Part shown: positions 1-5,268 of the stretch, piece by piece
Position numbering within the stretch: position 1 is the first letter of the stretch
Layout: each line of letters begins with the position of its first letter
DNA from: Planctomycetaceae bacterium
Lineage (GTDB): Bacteria > Planctomycetota > Planctomycetia > Planctomycetales > Planctomycetaceae
DNA: 5,268 bases
Direction: 5' to 3'
NCBI GenBank assembly: GCA_029259875.1
Contig: JAJDEK010000390.1
Coordinates: 1 to 5,268, forward strand
Notes under the pieces: generated by a model
What the model saw: only the letters and a program-made list of their open reading frames with translations
What the model was told of the DNA's origin: nothing
Database searches by the model: none
Position numbers and translations under genes: made by a program

Positions 1-1044
1 AACAATTTCTCCCTGCCGGTCTTTGACGATGCGTTTTAAGCCACGTAATCCACGCAGATAACGATCATAAGATCGTTCAATTCCCATCTTGCCGATACGA
101 TCTCCGTCTCGATAATCGAGTGGATCTCCTTCAGGAAAACGTTGTTTACGTGCTGCCAGAACCTTATCGTCGATACGATGACGAATTCCGATTTCATGAG
201 GGGCAATCGTTTTCTGCGGATACTCTCTGAGTGTCGCGATTTCAATATTGATCCCCGGAAACCGCTCTGGATGCGCTGAAATTGCTAACGCAATTTCTCG
301 TGGAATCTCTGATGTAATTGTGTGATAGTCCAGCTCTTCACGTACCACAATCCGTTCTTTGTGTTGTCGCCGCGGAGGTTTGGTTAATGTTTCTTTCAAG
401 AGACCCCAAAACACTGATAAGTGATCCTGACTACTTTGCTCCTTTGAATCAGAAGACGTTTCTACTGTTTGAATTTCAGACTGCGCCTTAGTAGCTCTCT
501 GATTCACATTCTTGATAATCATCTCGACTCGTCGTTGTGTTTTTCGACACGAGTCCTTCAATTCCTCTGGTTTTATACGCATTACAGCTGCTAAATCATC
601 CCAGAGTTGCTGACGACGGGACAAGACCTGTATTTTGGCTGCTTCAACCTTTTCCTGGTTCCGGCGATCTACCGGTTCCAACAACATTAGTGCCTGCTTC
701 TTTAACCAACGTGAGTTCGGCGGTTCTTCAAGCCACCGATAATGAGCCTGCAAATCAAAGCGTTCCACATCAATCGCCAGTATTTGACCATCGACAGATA
801 CAATACGTCCATCGCGACTGGGAATTGTTTCGAATGATTCTGTGGTCTGGCCAAACTGAGAGTAAAAATACTCTGCGTTCATATATTGAATAAAGAGCAA
901 ACGTCCGCTGACCGCCAGCAAAGGAATTATCAGCACAAACCCCAACAGGAAAACGCGCACACCGGGCATACGATCCACCTGAAACGAATGCCCTAAAGCA
1001 TCCGTTTCTGAATTCAAGTGATCATTACCAGGTCGGTTTCGCAT
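1..1044 (-). CDS. mrdA: Penicillin-binding protein 2, N-terminal part (cut by window edge)
   Basis: The visible 348 codons are the membrane anchor and non-catalytic head of a class B penicillin-binding protein, the D,D-transpeptidase that cross-links peptidoglycan during cell elongation. A basic, polar N-terminus precedes one membrane segment at about residues 28-50. The family's SRDGRI motif follows at 76-81, and the pedestal ends with GKMGIERSYDRYLRG at about 318-331, very close to the GKLGIE...YEDVLHG signature of E. coli PBP2. The transpeptidase domain with its SxxK, SxN and KTG motifs lies beyond position 1 and cannot be checked. Between the two motifs sits a long, charged, helix-prone and Ser/Gln-rich stretch (about 105-230), so the head looks roughly 100 residues longer than in E. 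coli. The first ATG (1044) has no clear ribosome binding site and an in-frame stop lies at 1068-1066. Met26 (969-967) has a better one. It lies 54 bases after mreD, as expected for an mreBCD-mrdA operon. Confidence 0.9.
   Translation of the reverse strand, partial: MRNRPGNDHLNSETDALGHSFQVDRMPGVRVFLLGFVLIIPLLAVSGRLLFIQYMNAEYFYSQFGQTTESFETIPSRDGRIVSVDGQILAIDVERFDLQAHYRWLEEPPNSRWLKKQALMLLEPVDRRNQEKVEAAKIQVLSRRQQLWDDLAAVMRIKPEELKDSCRKTQRRVEMIIKNVNQRATKAQSEIQTVETSSDSKEQSSQDHLSVFWGLLKETLTKPPRRQHKERIVVREELDYHTITSEIPREIALAISAHPERFPGINIEIATLREYPQKTIAPHEIGIRHRIDDKVLAARKQRFPEGDPLDYRDGDRIGKMGIERSYDRYLRGLRGLKRIVKDRQGEIV
975..980 (-). promoter_or_regulatory. Possible internal ribosome binding site for a shorter mrdA start
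   Basis: On the minus strand AGGTGG lies 5 bases before the in-frame ATG at 969-967 (Met26 of the long mrdA reading). The first ATG at 1044 has no comparable purine-rich site upstream. Starting at Met26 would leave only a few residues before the membrane segment. Both starts are plausible; the sequence alone does not decide. Confidence 0.35.
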
Positions 1045-1098
1045 GAGGACAGAAATTCGTTTTTCTTAAGAGTGACAAGTGATAATCCAGGAATTGAT

Positions 1099-1638
1099 TC
1101 AATGTGTAAATCGGGATTCATAAACTGTTTTGTTTCTTAGATTCTGCTTTACGTTAACGGGGATAAGCCGCCAAATAATGTTAAACGCCGTAAGTAAACC
1201 AACTCCCACCACAGCTGTATACAAAGCATTTCCAGCCGATTGTTGAGCCAATGAATTCAAGTCAGATAATGTCTTAGCGTCCCATTGATTCAGCATTTGA
1301 AACAAAATGCCAAAGAGGAATGCCATTACCGCCATCAAGATGAACCGATTAAACAGAGAACGGATCTGGAAGTGAGTTTGAAAGCGATACGCCATCCAAA
1401 TCAAGCAGGTCAAAAGCAAAATGCCTGTACCAGGAATCGCAGAATCGAAAGTTTCGCAGATGAGTCCCACAATGATGGCCCAAAGGAAGACCTTTGCATC
1501 ACGATGCCAAAACAAAGCGAAACATAATATAAGCAGAATTAGATTGGGACGGCTGCCTGCAACAATCTCGCCAGGCACAATGCTAATCTGAACGATCATC
1601 AAGAGATAGCAAAGTATCAATAAACAGAAAAATTTCAC
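1099..1638 (-). CDS. mreD: Rod shape-determining membrane protein MreD
   Basis: This 179-residue protein is almost wholly hydrophobic, with about five or six membrane segments (roughly 2-22, 31-45, 50-66, 70-86, 97-116 and 136-156). Size and topology fit MreD, the integral membrane partner of MreC in the elongation complex. The stretch GSRPNLILLILCFALFWHR (28-46) resembles the family's RPDLLLLLV-type second helix. GLICETFDS...PGTGILLLT (58-76) corresponds to the G(L)xxD...LGxxALxLT region. MreD is poorly conserved, so the call leans on topology plus position between mreC and mrdA. The start is GTG at 1638-1636, supported by a good ribosome binding site and by the 15-base gap after mreC; no better start is seen. 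Translation is probably coupled to mreC. Confidence 0.9.
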   Translation of the reverse strand: MKFFCLLILCYLLMIVQISIVPGEIVAGSRPNLILLILCFALFWHRDAKVFLWAIIVGLICETFDSAIPGTGILLLTCLIWMAYRFQTHFQIRSLFNRFILMAVMAFLFGILFQMLNQWDAKTLSDLNSLAQQSAGNALYTAVVGVGLLTAFNIIWRLIPVNVKQNLRNKTVYESRFTH

Positions 1639-1645
1639 AAGCCTG

Positions 1646-1651
1646 TTCCTT
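1646..1651 (-). promoter_or_regulatory. Ribosome binding site of mreD
   Basis: AAGGAA on the minus strand ends 7 bases before the GTG at 1638. It is the clearest Shine-Dalgarno sequence in the operon and is what fixes the non-ATG start. It sits directly after the mreC stop codon (1656-1654), which fits reinitiation by ribosomes finishing mreC. Confidence 0.6.
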
Positions 1652-1653
1652 AC

Positions 1654-2619
1654 TCAATTCGTCAGCATTCGTCGTGGGTTTATAATCTGTCTCAGTACAT
1701 TAACTTGCTTGATTTCAGAAAGTTCTACAACAGGCTCAACGATGATCTTCCAATAAGGGGCACCTCTGGGAAGTTCGGCTTCAATCACGCGACCGTAAAA
1801 CATGGGTTGTCCCAAAGTCGATTGCATACTCAGTGGGAGTTCACGATCTACTTCCCCCGTGTAAACTTCTTGCCCCACCTGAATCGATTCCGTGGGAGAG
1901 ATCTGCAACAACTGACATTTCCCTTCACCCGTTCCCACTAAAATACCATCCGTTCCCAACTGTAAACCCTGATCTGTATTGCGAGCGATTCGCGCCGATC
2001 CTCGATACTTCACTGAGGTAATGGGAATGAAACTACTGGTCCAGCGACCTACCTCGTTAATTTTTCCGATCACAGCCTGCCCAGCATAAAGCGAATAGCC
2101 GACTTTGATTCCCTGCCCCACTCCGAGATCGATAAGCGGTAAATCAGACTGCAACACAAATGAAGATTCAGAGATTCCCTGCTCTCGTCCCTGATTGAGT
2201 AATCGTCCCTCTTTCAATAATGCGATAGATGATTCACCCAGTAATTGTGCCTCAACCACATCAGGTACGAGTAGACGCTCTCCAGACTGCGTCTGATAAG
2301 AAGGAACTCCCGTTTGTTTTAATGTCTGCAATTGATCAGCCAGCTGCAAAGCCTGTAATTCGAGACGTCGAGCTTCTAACGTTTTTTCCAATAACTTCGC
2401 TTCAAGTTGTTCTACTAGTACGTGCTGCGACGGTTTCTCATCTGATTGAAACTGCCAGTCTTTAAACTGCTGTACCAGCACTAAACCTGGTTTGGCAGCA
2501 TCGCGAATCAAATTGAACACGCGATCTGAATAGGCAGACGGAACCACATACAGACAAACGGCTGTCAAAATCGCAAACAAAACGAGTTTAATCTCCGATG
2601 AGTGCGTCTCGCGTTTCAT
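1654..2619 (-). CDS. mreC: Rod shape-determining protein MreC
   Basis: MreC is a bitopic membrane protein that links the MreB cytoskeleton to PBP2 and, in the systems studied, activates it. The 321-residue product has the usual plan and length. A short basic cytoplasmic tail is followed by one membrane segment at about 10-29, then an extracytoplasmic helix and coiled coil (about 64-103, rich in Leu, Glu and Gln), then two beta-rich subdomains (about 115-310). Family features visible are LNQGREQGI (141-149), the glycine-rich VGQGIKVGYSLYAGQAVIGKI segment (about 167-187), and the late VGQEVYTGE (248-256) ... GRVIEAE (276-282) ... VNVLRQI (306-312) pattern that closes the second barrel. The ATG at 2619 lies 18 bases after mreB. 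The best binding site, AAGGA at 2638-2634, overlaps the mreB stop and has a long 14-base spacer, so translational coupling is likely. The N-terminus lacks a signal peptidase motif, in line with a retained anchor. Confidence 0.95.
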   Translation of the reverse strand: MKRETHSSEIKLVLFAILTAVCLYVVPSAYSDRVFNLIRDAAKPGLVLVQQFKDWQFQSDEKPSQHVLVEQLEAKLLEKTLEARRLELQALQLADQLQTLKQTGVPSYQTQSGERLLVPDVVEAQLLGESSIALLKEGRLLNQGREQGISESSFVLQSDLPLIDLGVGQGIKVGYSLYAGQAVIGKINEVGRWTSSFIPITSVKYRGSARIARNTDQGLQLGTDGILVGTGEGKCQLLQISPTESIQVGQEVYTGEVDRELPLSMQSTLGQPMFYGRVIEAELPRGAPYWKIIVEPVVELSEIKQVNVLRQIINPRRMLTN

Positions 2620-2637
2620 TTCGCTGAAGCCCGTCCT

Positions 2638-3687
2638 TTAAAAATCGCCTTCACCATTATCGAAGGCATGCCGCCATTGGCCTAGATGCTCCAGACAGAT
2701 CGCGGTTCCCCGCGCTACACTGCGAAGCGGATCTTCATCCACGCGTACCGGTATTCCCAGTTGTTCGCTCATGTAATATTCGAGCCCTCGCAATAGTGCG
2801 CCACCTCCCGTTAATACCATTCCATTGTCAGCAAGATCCGCAACAAGTTCCGGCTTACACTGCTCGATGGTTTGCTTGCAACAATTCAAAATTGCTTCGA
2901 GCGGTCCATGTAGCGCATCGCGGAGTTCTTCGCTGGTCACAATGGCTTTGCGGGGAATGCTACTGATCGTATCCAGGCCTTTGACTTCTCCTGTCAATTC
3001 CTGTTCCAAAGGATACGCGCTCCCTAATTCCATTTTGAGATCTTCTGCCGTCTGCACACCAATGCGCAATGAAAAATGCTGTTTCATATATTCCACGATC
3101 GCTTCATCACATTTATCACCGCCAATACGCACAGAATTACTAACGACTGTATCTCCCAGGCTCATGATGGCGACTTCACTAGTGCCTCCACCAATGTCGC
3201 AAACCATACTCGCCATCGGTTCCGAAATTGGTAACCCAGCACCAATACCGGCTGCCTTTGATTCTTCAATCAGATAAACACGGCCTGCCCCTGCACGTTC
3301 TGCACTATTGAACACAGCACGTTTCTCGACAGGGGTAATACTTCCTGGTACGGCAATCACAACCCGTGGTCGCAGTCCACGCGAATGGTGACGGGCCTTA
3401 TGGATGAAATATCGCAACATTGATTCACAAAGTTCAAAGTCAGTGATGACACCGTCTTTGAGAGGTCGGACGGCAATAATACTATCCGGTGTGCGACCCA
3501 ACATCTGTTTGGCTAACTTACCAACGGCAGTCCCTTTTCCCAGAATCTTGCGGCTCCCCTTATGTAGCGCAACAACCGATGGTTCATCGAGCGCAATCCC
3601 CTCGCCCTGGATAGCCACAATGGTATTTGCGGTTCCCAGATCTATCGCCAGGTCAGGACAGAGCCATTGACGTAAACGGTGCAGCAT
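2638..3687 (-). CDS. mreB: Rod shape-determining protein MreB, actin-like ATPase
   Basis: MreB forms membrane-bound antiparallel filaments that steer peptidoglycan synthesis along the side wall. The 349-residue product matches E. coli MreB (347) along its whole length. The N-terminus MLHRLRQWL is an amphipathic helix of the membrane-binding kind. Phosphate-1 loop IDLGTANT is at 15-22, KQMLGRTP at 60-67, RPLKDGVITDF at 74-84, phosphate-2 loop DIGGGTSEVA at 164-173, SSVRIGGD-like NSVRIGGD at 184-191, and the adenosine motif VLTGGGALLRGL at 291-302. The connecting motif after beta-strand 138-142 reads IEESKAAGIGAGLP, where E. coli has IEEPMAAAIGAGLP; the catalytic-region Glu pair is kept but Pro and Met become Ser and Lys. 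The ATG at 3687 gives a terminus that aligns with E. coli; its binding site is weak (AAGG abuts the ATG). It is the first gene of the operon, and a leader of about 115 bases is predicted from the candidate promoter. Confidence 0.98.
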   Translation of the reverse strand: MLHRLRQWLCPDLAIDLGTANTIVAIQGEGIALDEPSVVALHKGSRKILGKGTAVGKLAKQMLGRTPDSIIAVRPLKDGVITDFELCESMLRYFIHKARHHSRGLRPRVVIAVPGSITPVEKRAVFNSAERAGAGRVYLIEESKAAGIGAGLPISEPMASMVCDIGGGTSEVAIMSLGDTVVSNSVRIGGDKCDEAIVEYMKQHFSLRIGVQTAEDLKMELGSAYPLEQELTGEVKGLDTISSIPRKAIVTSEELRDALHGPLEAILNCCKQTIEQCKPELVADLADNGMVLTGGGALLRGLEYYMSEQLGIPVRVDEDPLRSVARGTAICLEHLGQWRHAFDNGEGDF

Positions 3688-3745
3688 CCTTGCACTACCG
3701 CTTCTTCAAAAAAAGAATAAAACGATCGAAAAATAGCAAACAATT

Positions 3746-3776
3746 GGCTCTCTCTCTCGTCAGTAAAAGAGAAGCC
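3746..3776 (-). other. Imperfect GA/CT-rich hairpin in the mreB leader
   Basis: Read on the minus strand, GGCT at one end pairs with AGCC at the other. After a one-base bulge CTCT pairs with AGAG, with a few further weak T-A and T-G pairs, leaving a loop of about 8 bases. One arm is an uninterrupted GA dinucleotide run (plus-strand CTCTCTCTCTC at 3748-3758). No T-run follows directly on either strand, so it is unlikely to be an intrinsic terminator. If the upstream mreB promoter is real, this lies in the 5' leader about 60 bases before the start codon. A regulatory role is speculation. Confidence 0.35.
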
Positions 3777-3810
3777 TACTATTCAGATAACATCCTGTTA
3801 AGATTGGGAA

Positions 3811-3839
3811 AATGTATTCGAGATGGTGATTTTCTGCAA
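3811..3839 (-). promoter_or_regulatory. Candidate sigma-70-type promoter of the mreBCD-mrdA operon
   Basis: On the minus strand TTGCAG (3839-3834) and TACATT (3816-3811) are separated by 17 bases, the optimal spacing. They match the -35 and -10 consensus at 3 and 4 of 6 positions. Transcription would begin near 3804, about 115 bases before mreB. A competing extended -10 (TGCTATTTT) lies closer to the gene but lacks a -35 at normal spacing. The divergent gene and the absence of any minus-strand gene upstream imply that a promoter must lie in this interval. Confidence 0.35.
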
Positions 3840-3897
3840 GATGCAGTTAGGATACCGTAAAAAATCAACAAAACAGGAAAACCAGGTAACTGAGGGC

Positions 3898-3909
3898 GCA
3901 ACATGTTGC
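3898..3909. promoter_or_regulatory. Perfect 12-base palindrome, possible operator
   Basis: GCAACATGTTGC is fully self-complementary. It ends one base before the putative -35 element (3911-3916) of the divergent protease gene, where a transcription factor dimer could activate or block RNA polymerase. No second copy was noticed in the window. A match of this length can occur by chance, and no regulator family is assigned. Confidence 0.35.
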
Positions 3910-3910
3910 C

Positions 3911-3938
3911 TTGGTCCCTGACAATGCATTGCTATAAT
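3911..3938 (+). promoter_or_regulatory. Extended -10 promoter of the CPBP protease gene
   Basis: A consensus TATAAT at 3933-3938 is preceded by TGC, giving the extended -10 form TGnTATAAT. TTGGTC at 3911-3916 can serve as a -35 (3 of 6 matches) with a 16-base spacer. Transcription would start near 3945, leaving a leader of only about 17 bases before the GTG at 3962 or about 32 before the ATG at 3977. This is the strongest promoter-like sequence seen in the window. Confidence 0.65.
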
Positions 3939-3961
3939 CAACTATATTTCATTAACAGAGA

Positions 3962-4612
3962 GTGAACAAATTTTCCATGTTTAATTCGGATGACGAAGAA
4001 GAATTTGAAGATACCGTTGCGCAAGAACAACAATTCTTCATCTTGGGAGGCTCTCTCTTTTCCATCGGATTTATCTTCATTGCCTTCGCAGTTGGTTGGA
4101 TTTTAGGCGTGAGTCCCATTCAAAATCTCAACTGGAGTTGGCCTGACCTATTGATTGGCCTTCTGGCAGCATTGCCTCTGTTTCTGTTTTTTCTTTTCGC
4201 GTGTCGTGTTCCCATCCAGGCGTTTGAACAAATCAAACAATTCCTGCTTGACGAACTAGGCCCCAGAATAGAAAAGGGCTCGATTTTGGAATTGTTCATT
4301 CTCTCAATTTTTATCGGCTTGGGAGAAGAGATGCTGTTCCGCGGAGTCTTACAAGCCTGGGCAACGCAATATGGTGTGATCGTCGCTATCATTTTCACGA
4401 ATGTGCTATTTGGCATCGTGCATTCTGTCACTCGCCTGTATGTGATTATCGCCACTTTAATGGGTGTTTACTTAAGTCTGCTGCTCGTCACTTTTTCGCC
4501 ACAGAATCTTCTGATCCCTATTGTCACACACACCGTTTATGACTTCTTGTGTTTCTTATACGTTATCCGTATTTATCGTCAACAAGTAACAACCGAGCAA
4601 TCCGGTGTCTAG
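3962..4612 (+). CDS. CPBP family (CAAX-like) intramembrane metalloprotease
   Basis: The 216-residue protein belongs to the CPBP/Abi family, the bacterial relatives of the Rce1 CAAX prenyl protease. The membrane-embedded active site is complete: EEMLFRG at 122-128 (EExxxR), FGIVH at 150-154 (FxxxH), and HTVYD at 190-194 (HxxxD). About six hydrophobic segments are visible, near 25-49, 61-80, 108-121, 138-152, 160-178 and 183-203. The N-terminus is strongly acidic (DDEEEFED, about 10-17) and should be cytoplasmic or at least unprocessed, as it is not a signal peptide. Bacterial members have varied or unknown substrates; some give immunity to bacteriocins, so no substrate is proposed. The start is uncertain: GTG at 3962 gives MNKFSMF, while ATG at 3977 would drop five residues; the only purine-rich run (GAGAG, 3958-3962) is too close to the first and rather far from the second. 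It diverges from mreB and has its own promoter, so a shared function with the rod operon is not implied. Confidence 0.9.
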   Translation: MNKFSMFNSDDEEEFEDTVAQEQQFFILGGSLFSIGFIFIAFAVGWILGVSPIQNLNWSWPDLLIGLLAALPLFLFFLFACRVPIQAFEQIKQFLLDELGPRIEKGSILELFILSIFIGLGEEMLFRGVLQAWATQYGVIVAIIFTNVLFGIVHSVTRLYVIIATLMGVYLSLLLVTFSPQNLLIPIVTHTVYDFLCFLYVIRIYRQQVTTEQSGV

Positions 4613-4630
4613 TTTCTTTTAGAGTGATCG

Positions 4631-5268
4631 CTATTTCGCCTTAATCAGTTGTTTTAGTTTGTCGCGATCTTCTTTTTTGTGCAAGTTGAATTTACCCACA
4701 ACGTTGCCCTTTCGATCAATAACAATTGAACTTGGAAAGCTATTGATACCGTAGTCGACACTCATCTTCGAATTCGCTATCGGCTGTCCGCCGGGAGAGT
4801 ATCGCAATTTTCGTAAATGTGTGAGCGCAACGGGGAATCCGATATCGTTCCCGTTCCACGCTTTGATTCGTACTTTTGTCAGCTTCTCATTCAATTCCTT
4901 GACTGTCACAACTTTATCATCCTCACCATACGGAGTGTGAATGCCGATAATCACGAGATCCTCACTTGAAAACTCTTCTTGTAGTTTGAAGAGTTCCGGA
5001 ATGCCGTAGTAAACACAAGGACCACACCACCAGCCCCAGAACTCCAAAATAACGACCTTGTCACGTAACTGGGACAGTTTGACAGGAGGTCCATTTTTCC
5101 ATTCGCAAACATCGACAATTTCCGGGGCGGGCTTTCCTTCAAGAAGAATCCAGTTCTTGGCATCGGCTTCTGTGATTCCCGCATCCAATTGTTTCTGTCC
5201 CTCTTTGATGACGATTGGCTTTTCGATCGGACTAATATTTTTTCCGCCACAGATCAGCTGAACGTTTC
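4631..5268 (-). CDS. Thioredoxin-like (TlpA/redoxin family) domain protein, C-terminal part
   Basis: The visible 211 residues end in a thioredoxin-fold domain of the TlpA/ResA/AhpC-TSA type, usually an extracytoplasmic thiol-disulfide oxidoreductase. Seen are the entry motif GKPAPEI, the loop LSQLRDKVVILEFWGWWCGPC with its CGPC redox centre (codons near 5010), and a cis-proline loop NSFPSSIVIDRKGNVVGKF near the C-terminus. Between them lies a stretch (4917-4761) longer than in thioredoxin itself, as is common in TlpA-like proteins. The frame stays open from the domain to the window edge with no ATG; the only alternative start, TTG at 5188, has no obvious ribosome binding site. The upstream residues (QLICGGKNISPIEKPIVIKEGQ and on, 5260-5195) resemble the end of a beta-sandwich domain, as in proteins that join a carboxypeptidase-regulatory-like domain to a redoxin domain. 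That fusion is inferred. The gene is convergent with the protease gene, with 18 bases between stop codons and no visible terminator hairpin. Confidence 0.87.
   Translation of the reverse strand, partial: NVQLICGGKNISPIEKPIVIKEGQKQLDAGITEADAKNWILLEGKPAPEIVDVCEWKNGPPVKLSQLRDKVVILEFWGWWCGPCVYYGIPELFKLQEEFSSEDLVIIGIHTPYGEDDKVVTVKELNEKLTKVRIKAWNGNDIGFPVALTHLRKLRYSPGGQPIANSKMSVDYGINSFPSSIVIDRKGNVVGKFNLHKKEDRDKLKQLIKAK

Noticed and set aside
537..893. Plus-strand open frame of 118 codons
   Set aside because: It lies opposite mrdA, whose minus-strand frame carries clear PBP2 motifs; its product has no recognisable domain and no ribosome binding site was seen.
1045..1098. Separate promoter for mrdA in the 54-base gap after mreD
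   Set aside because: No pair of -35 and -10 elements at usual spacing was found, and the gap is compatible with read-through from mreD.
2825..3277. Plus-strand open frame of 150 codons
   Set aside because: It is antisense to the most conserved part of mreB; the Ser-rich product looks like a by-product of mreB codon use.
3746..3776. Intrinsic terminator reading of the leader hairpin
   Set aside because: No T-run follows directly on either strand; the nearest on the minus strand is about a dozen bases away.
4120..4455. Minus-strand open frame of 111 codons
   Set aside because: It is antisense to the CPBP protease gene, whose EExxxR and FxxxH motifs show the plus strand is the coding one.
4613..4630. 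Possible bidirectional terminator between the convergent genes
   Set aside because: The only symmetry is a short imperfect AGTGATCGCT element with no adequate stem or adjoining T-run.
4951..5250. Minus-strand open frame of 99 codons starting with ATG
   Set aside because: It overlaps the thioredoxin-like gene in another frame on the same strand; the CGPC and cis-proline motifs belong to the other frame.

Overview
The window holds the front part of a cell-elongation (rod complex, elongasome) operon on the minus strand, followed by two unrelated genes that meet tail to tail. The organism is a bacterium of moderate GC content. The divergent MreB, the long PBP2 head and a thioredoxin domain that appears joined to a preceding domain together look most like a planctomycete of the Gimesia/Planctomyces type. 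That assignment rests on general resemblance only, and other members of the PVC superphylum are possible.

Layout, read from right to left on the minus strand: mreB (3687-2638), mreC (2619-1654), mreD (1638-1099, GTG start), then the 5' part of mrdA encoding penicillin-binding protein 2 (1044-1, cut by the window edge). Gaps are 18, 15 and 54 bases, so this is almost certainly one transcription unit. MreB is the actin-like cytoskeletal ATPase, MreC and MreD are its membrane partners, and PBP2 is the transpeptidase that cross-links lateral-wall peptidoglycan. The glycosyltransferase gene rodA often follows mrdA and would be expected just outside the window.

A 274-base region (3688-3961) separates mreB from a divergent plus-strand gene for a CPBP (CAAX-like) intramembrane protease (3962-4612). 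It holds a good extended -10 promoter for the protease gene, a 12-base perfect palindrome directly upstream of that promoter, a weaker candidate promoter for mreB, and an imperfect GA/CT-rich hairpin in the probable mreB leader.

Convergent with the protease gene, 18 bases away, is the 3' part of a minus-strand gene ending in a TlpA-like thioredoxin domain with a CGPC active site (5268-4631). Its frame is open to the window edge and contains no ATG before the domain, so it is probably the C-terminal part of a longer protein.

No RNA gene, CRISPR array, mobile element or clearly new multi-gene system is visible. The points most worth a second look are the altered catalytic-loop motif in MreB, the enlarged PBP2 head, and the palindrome between the divergent genes.
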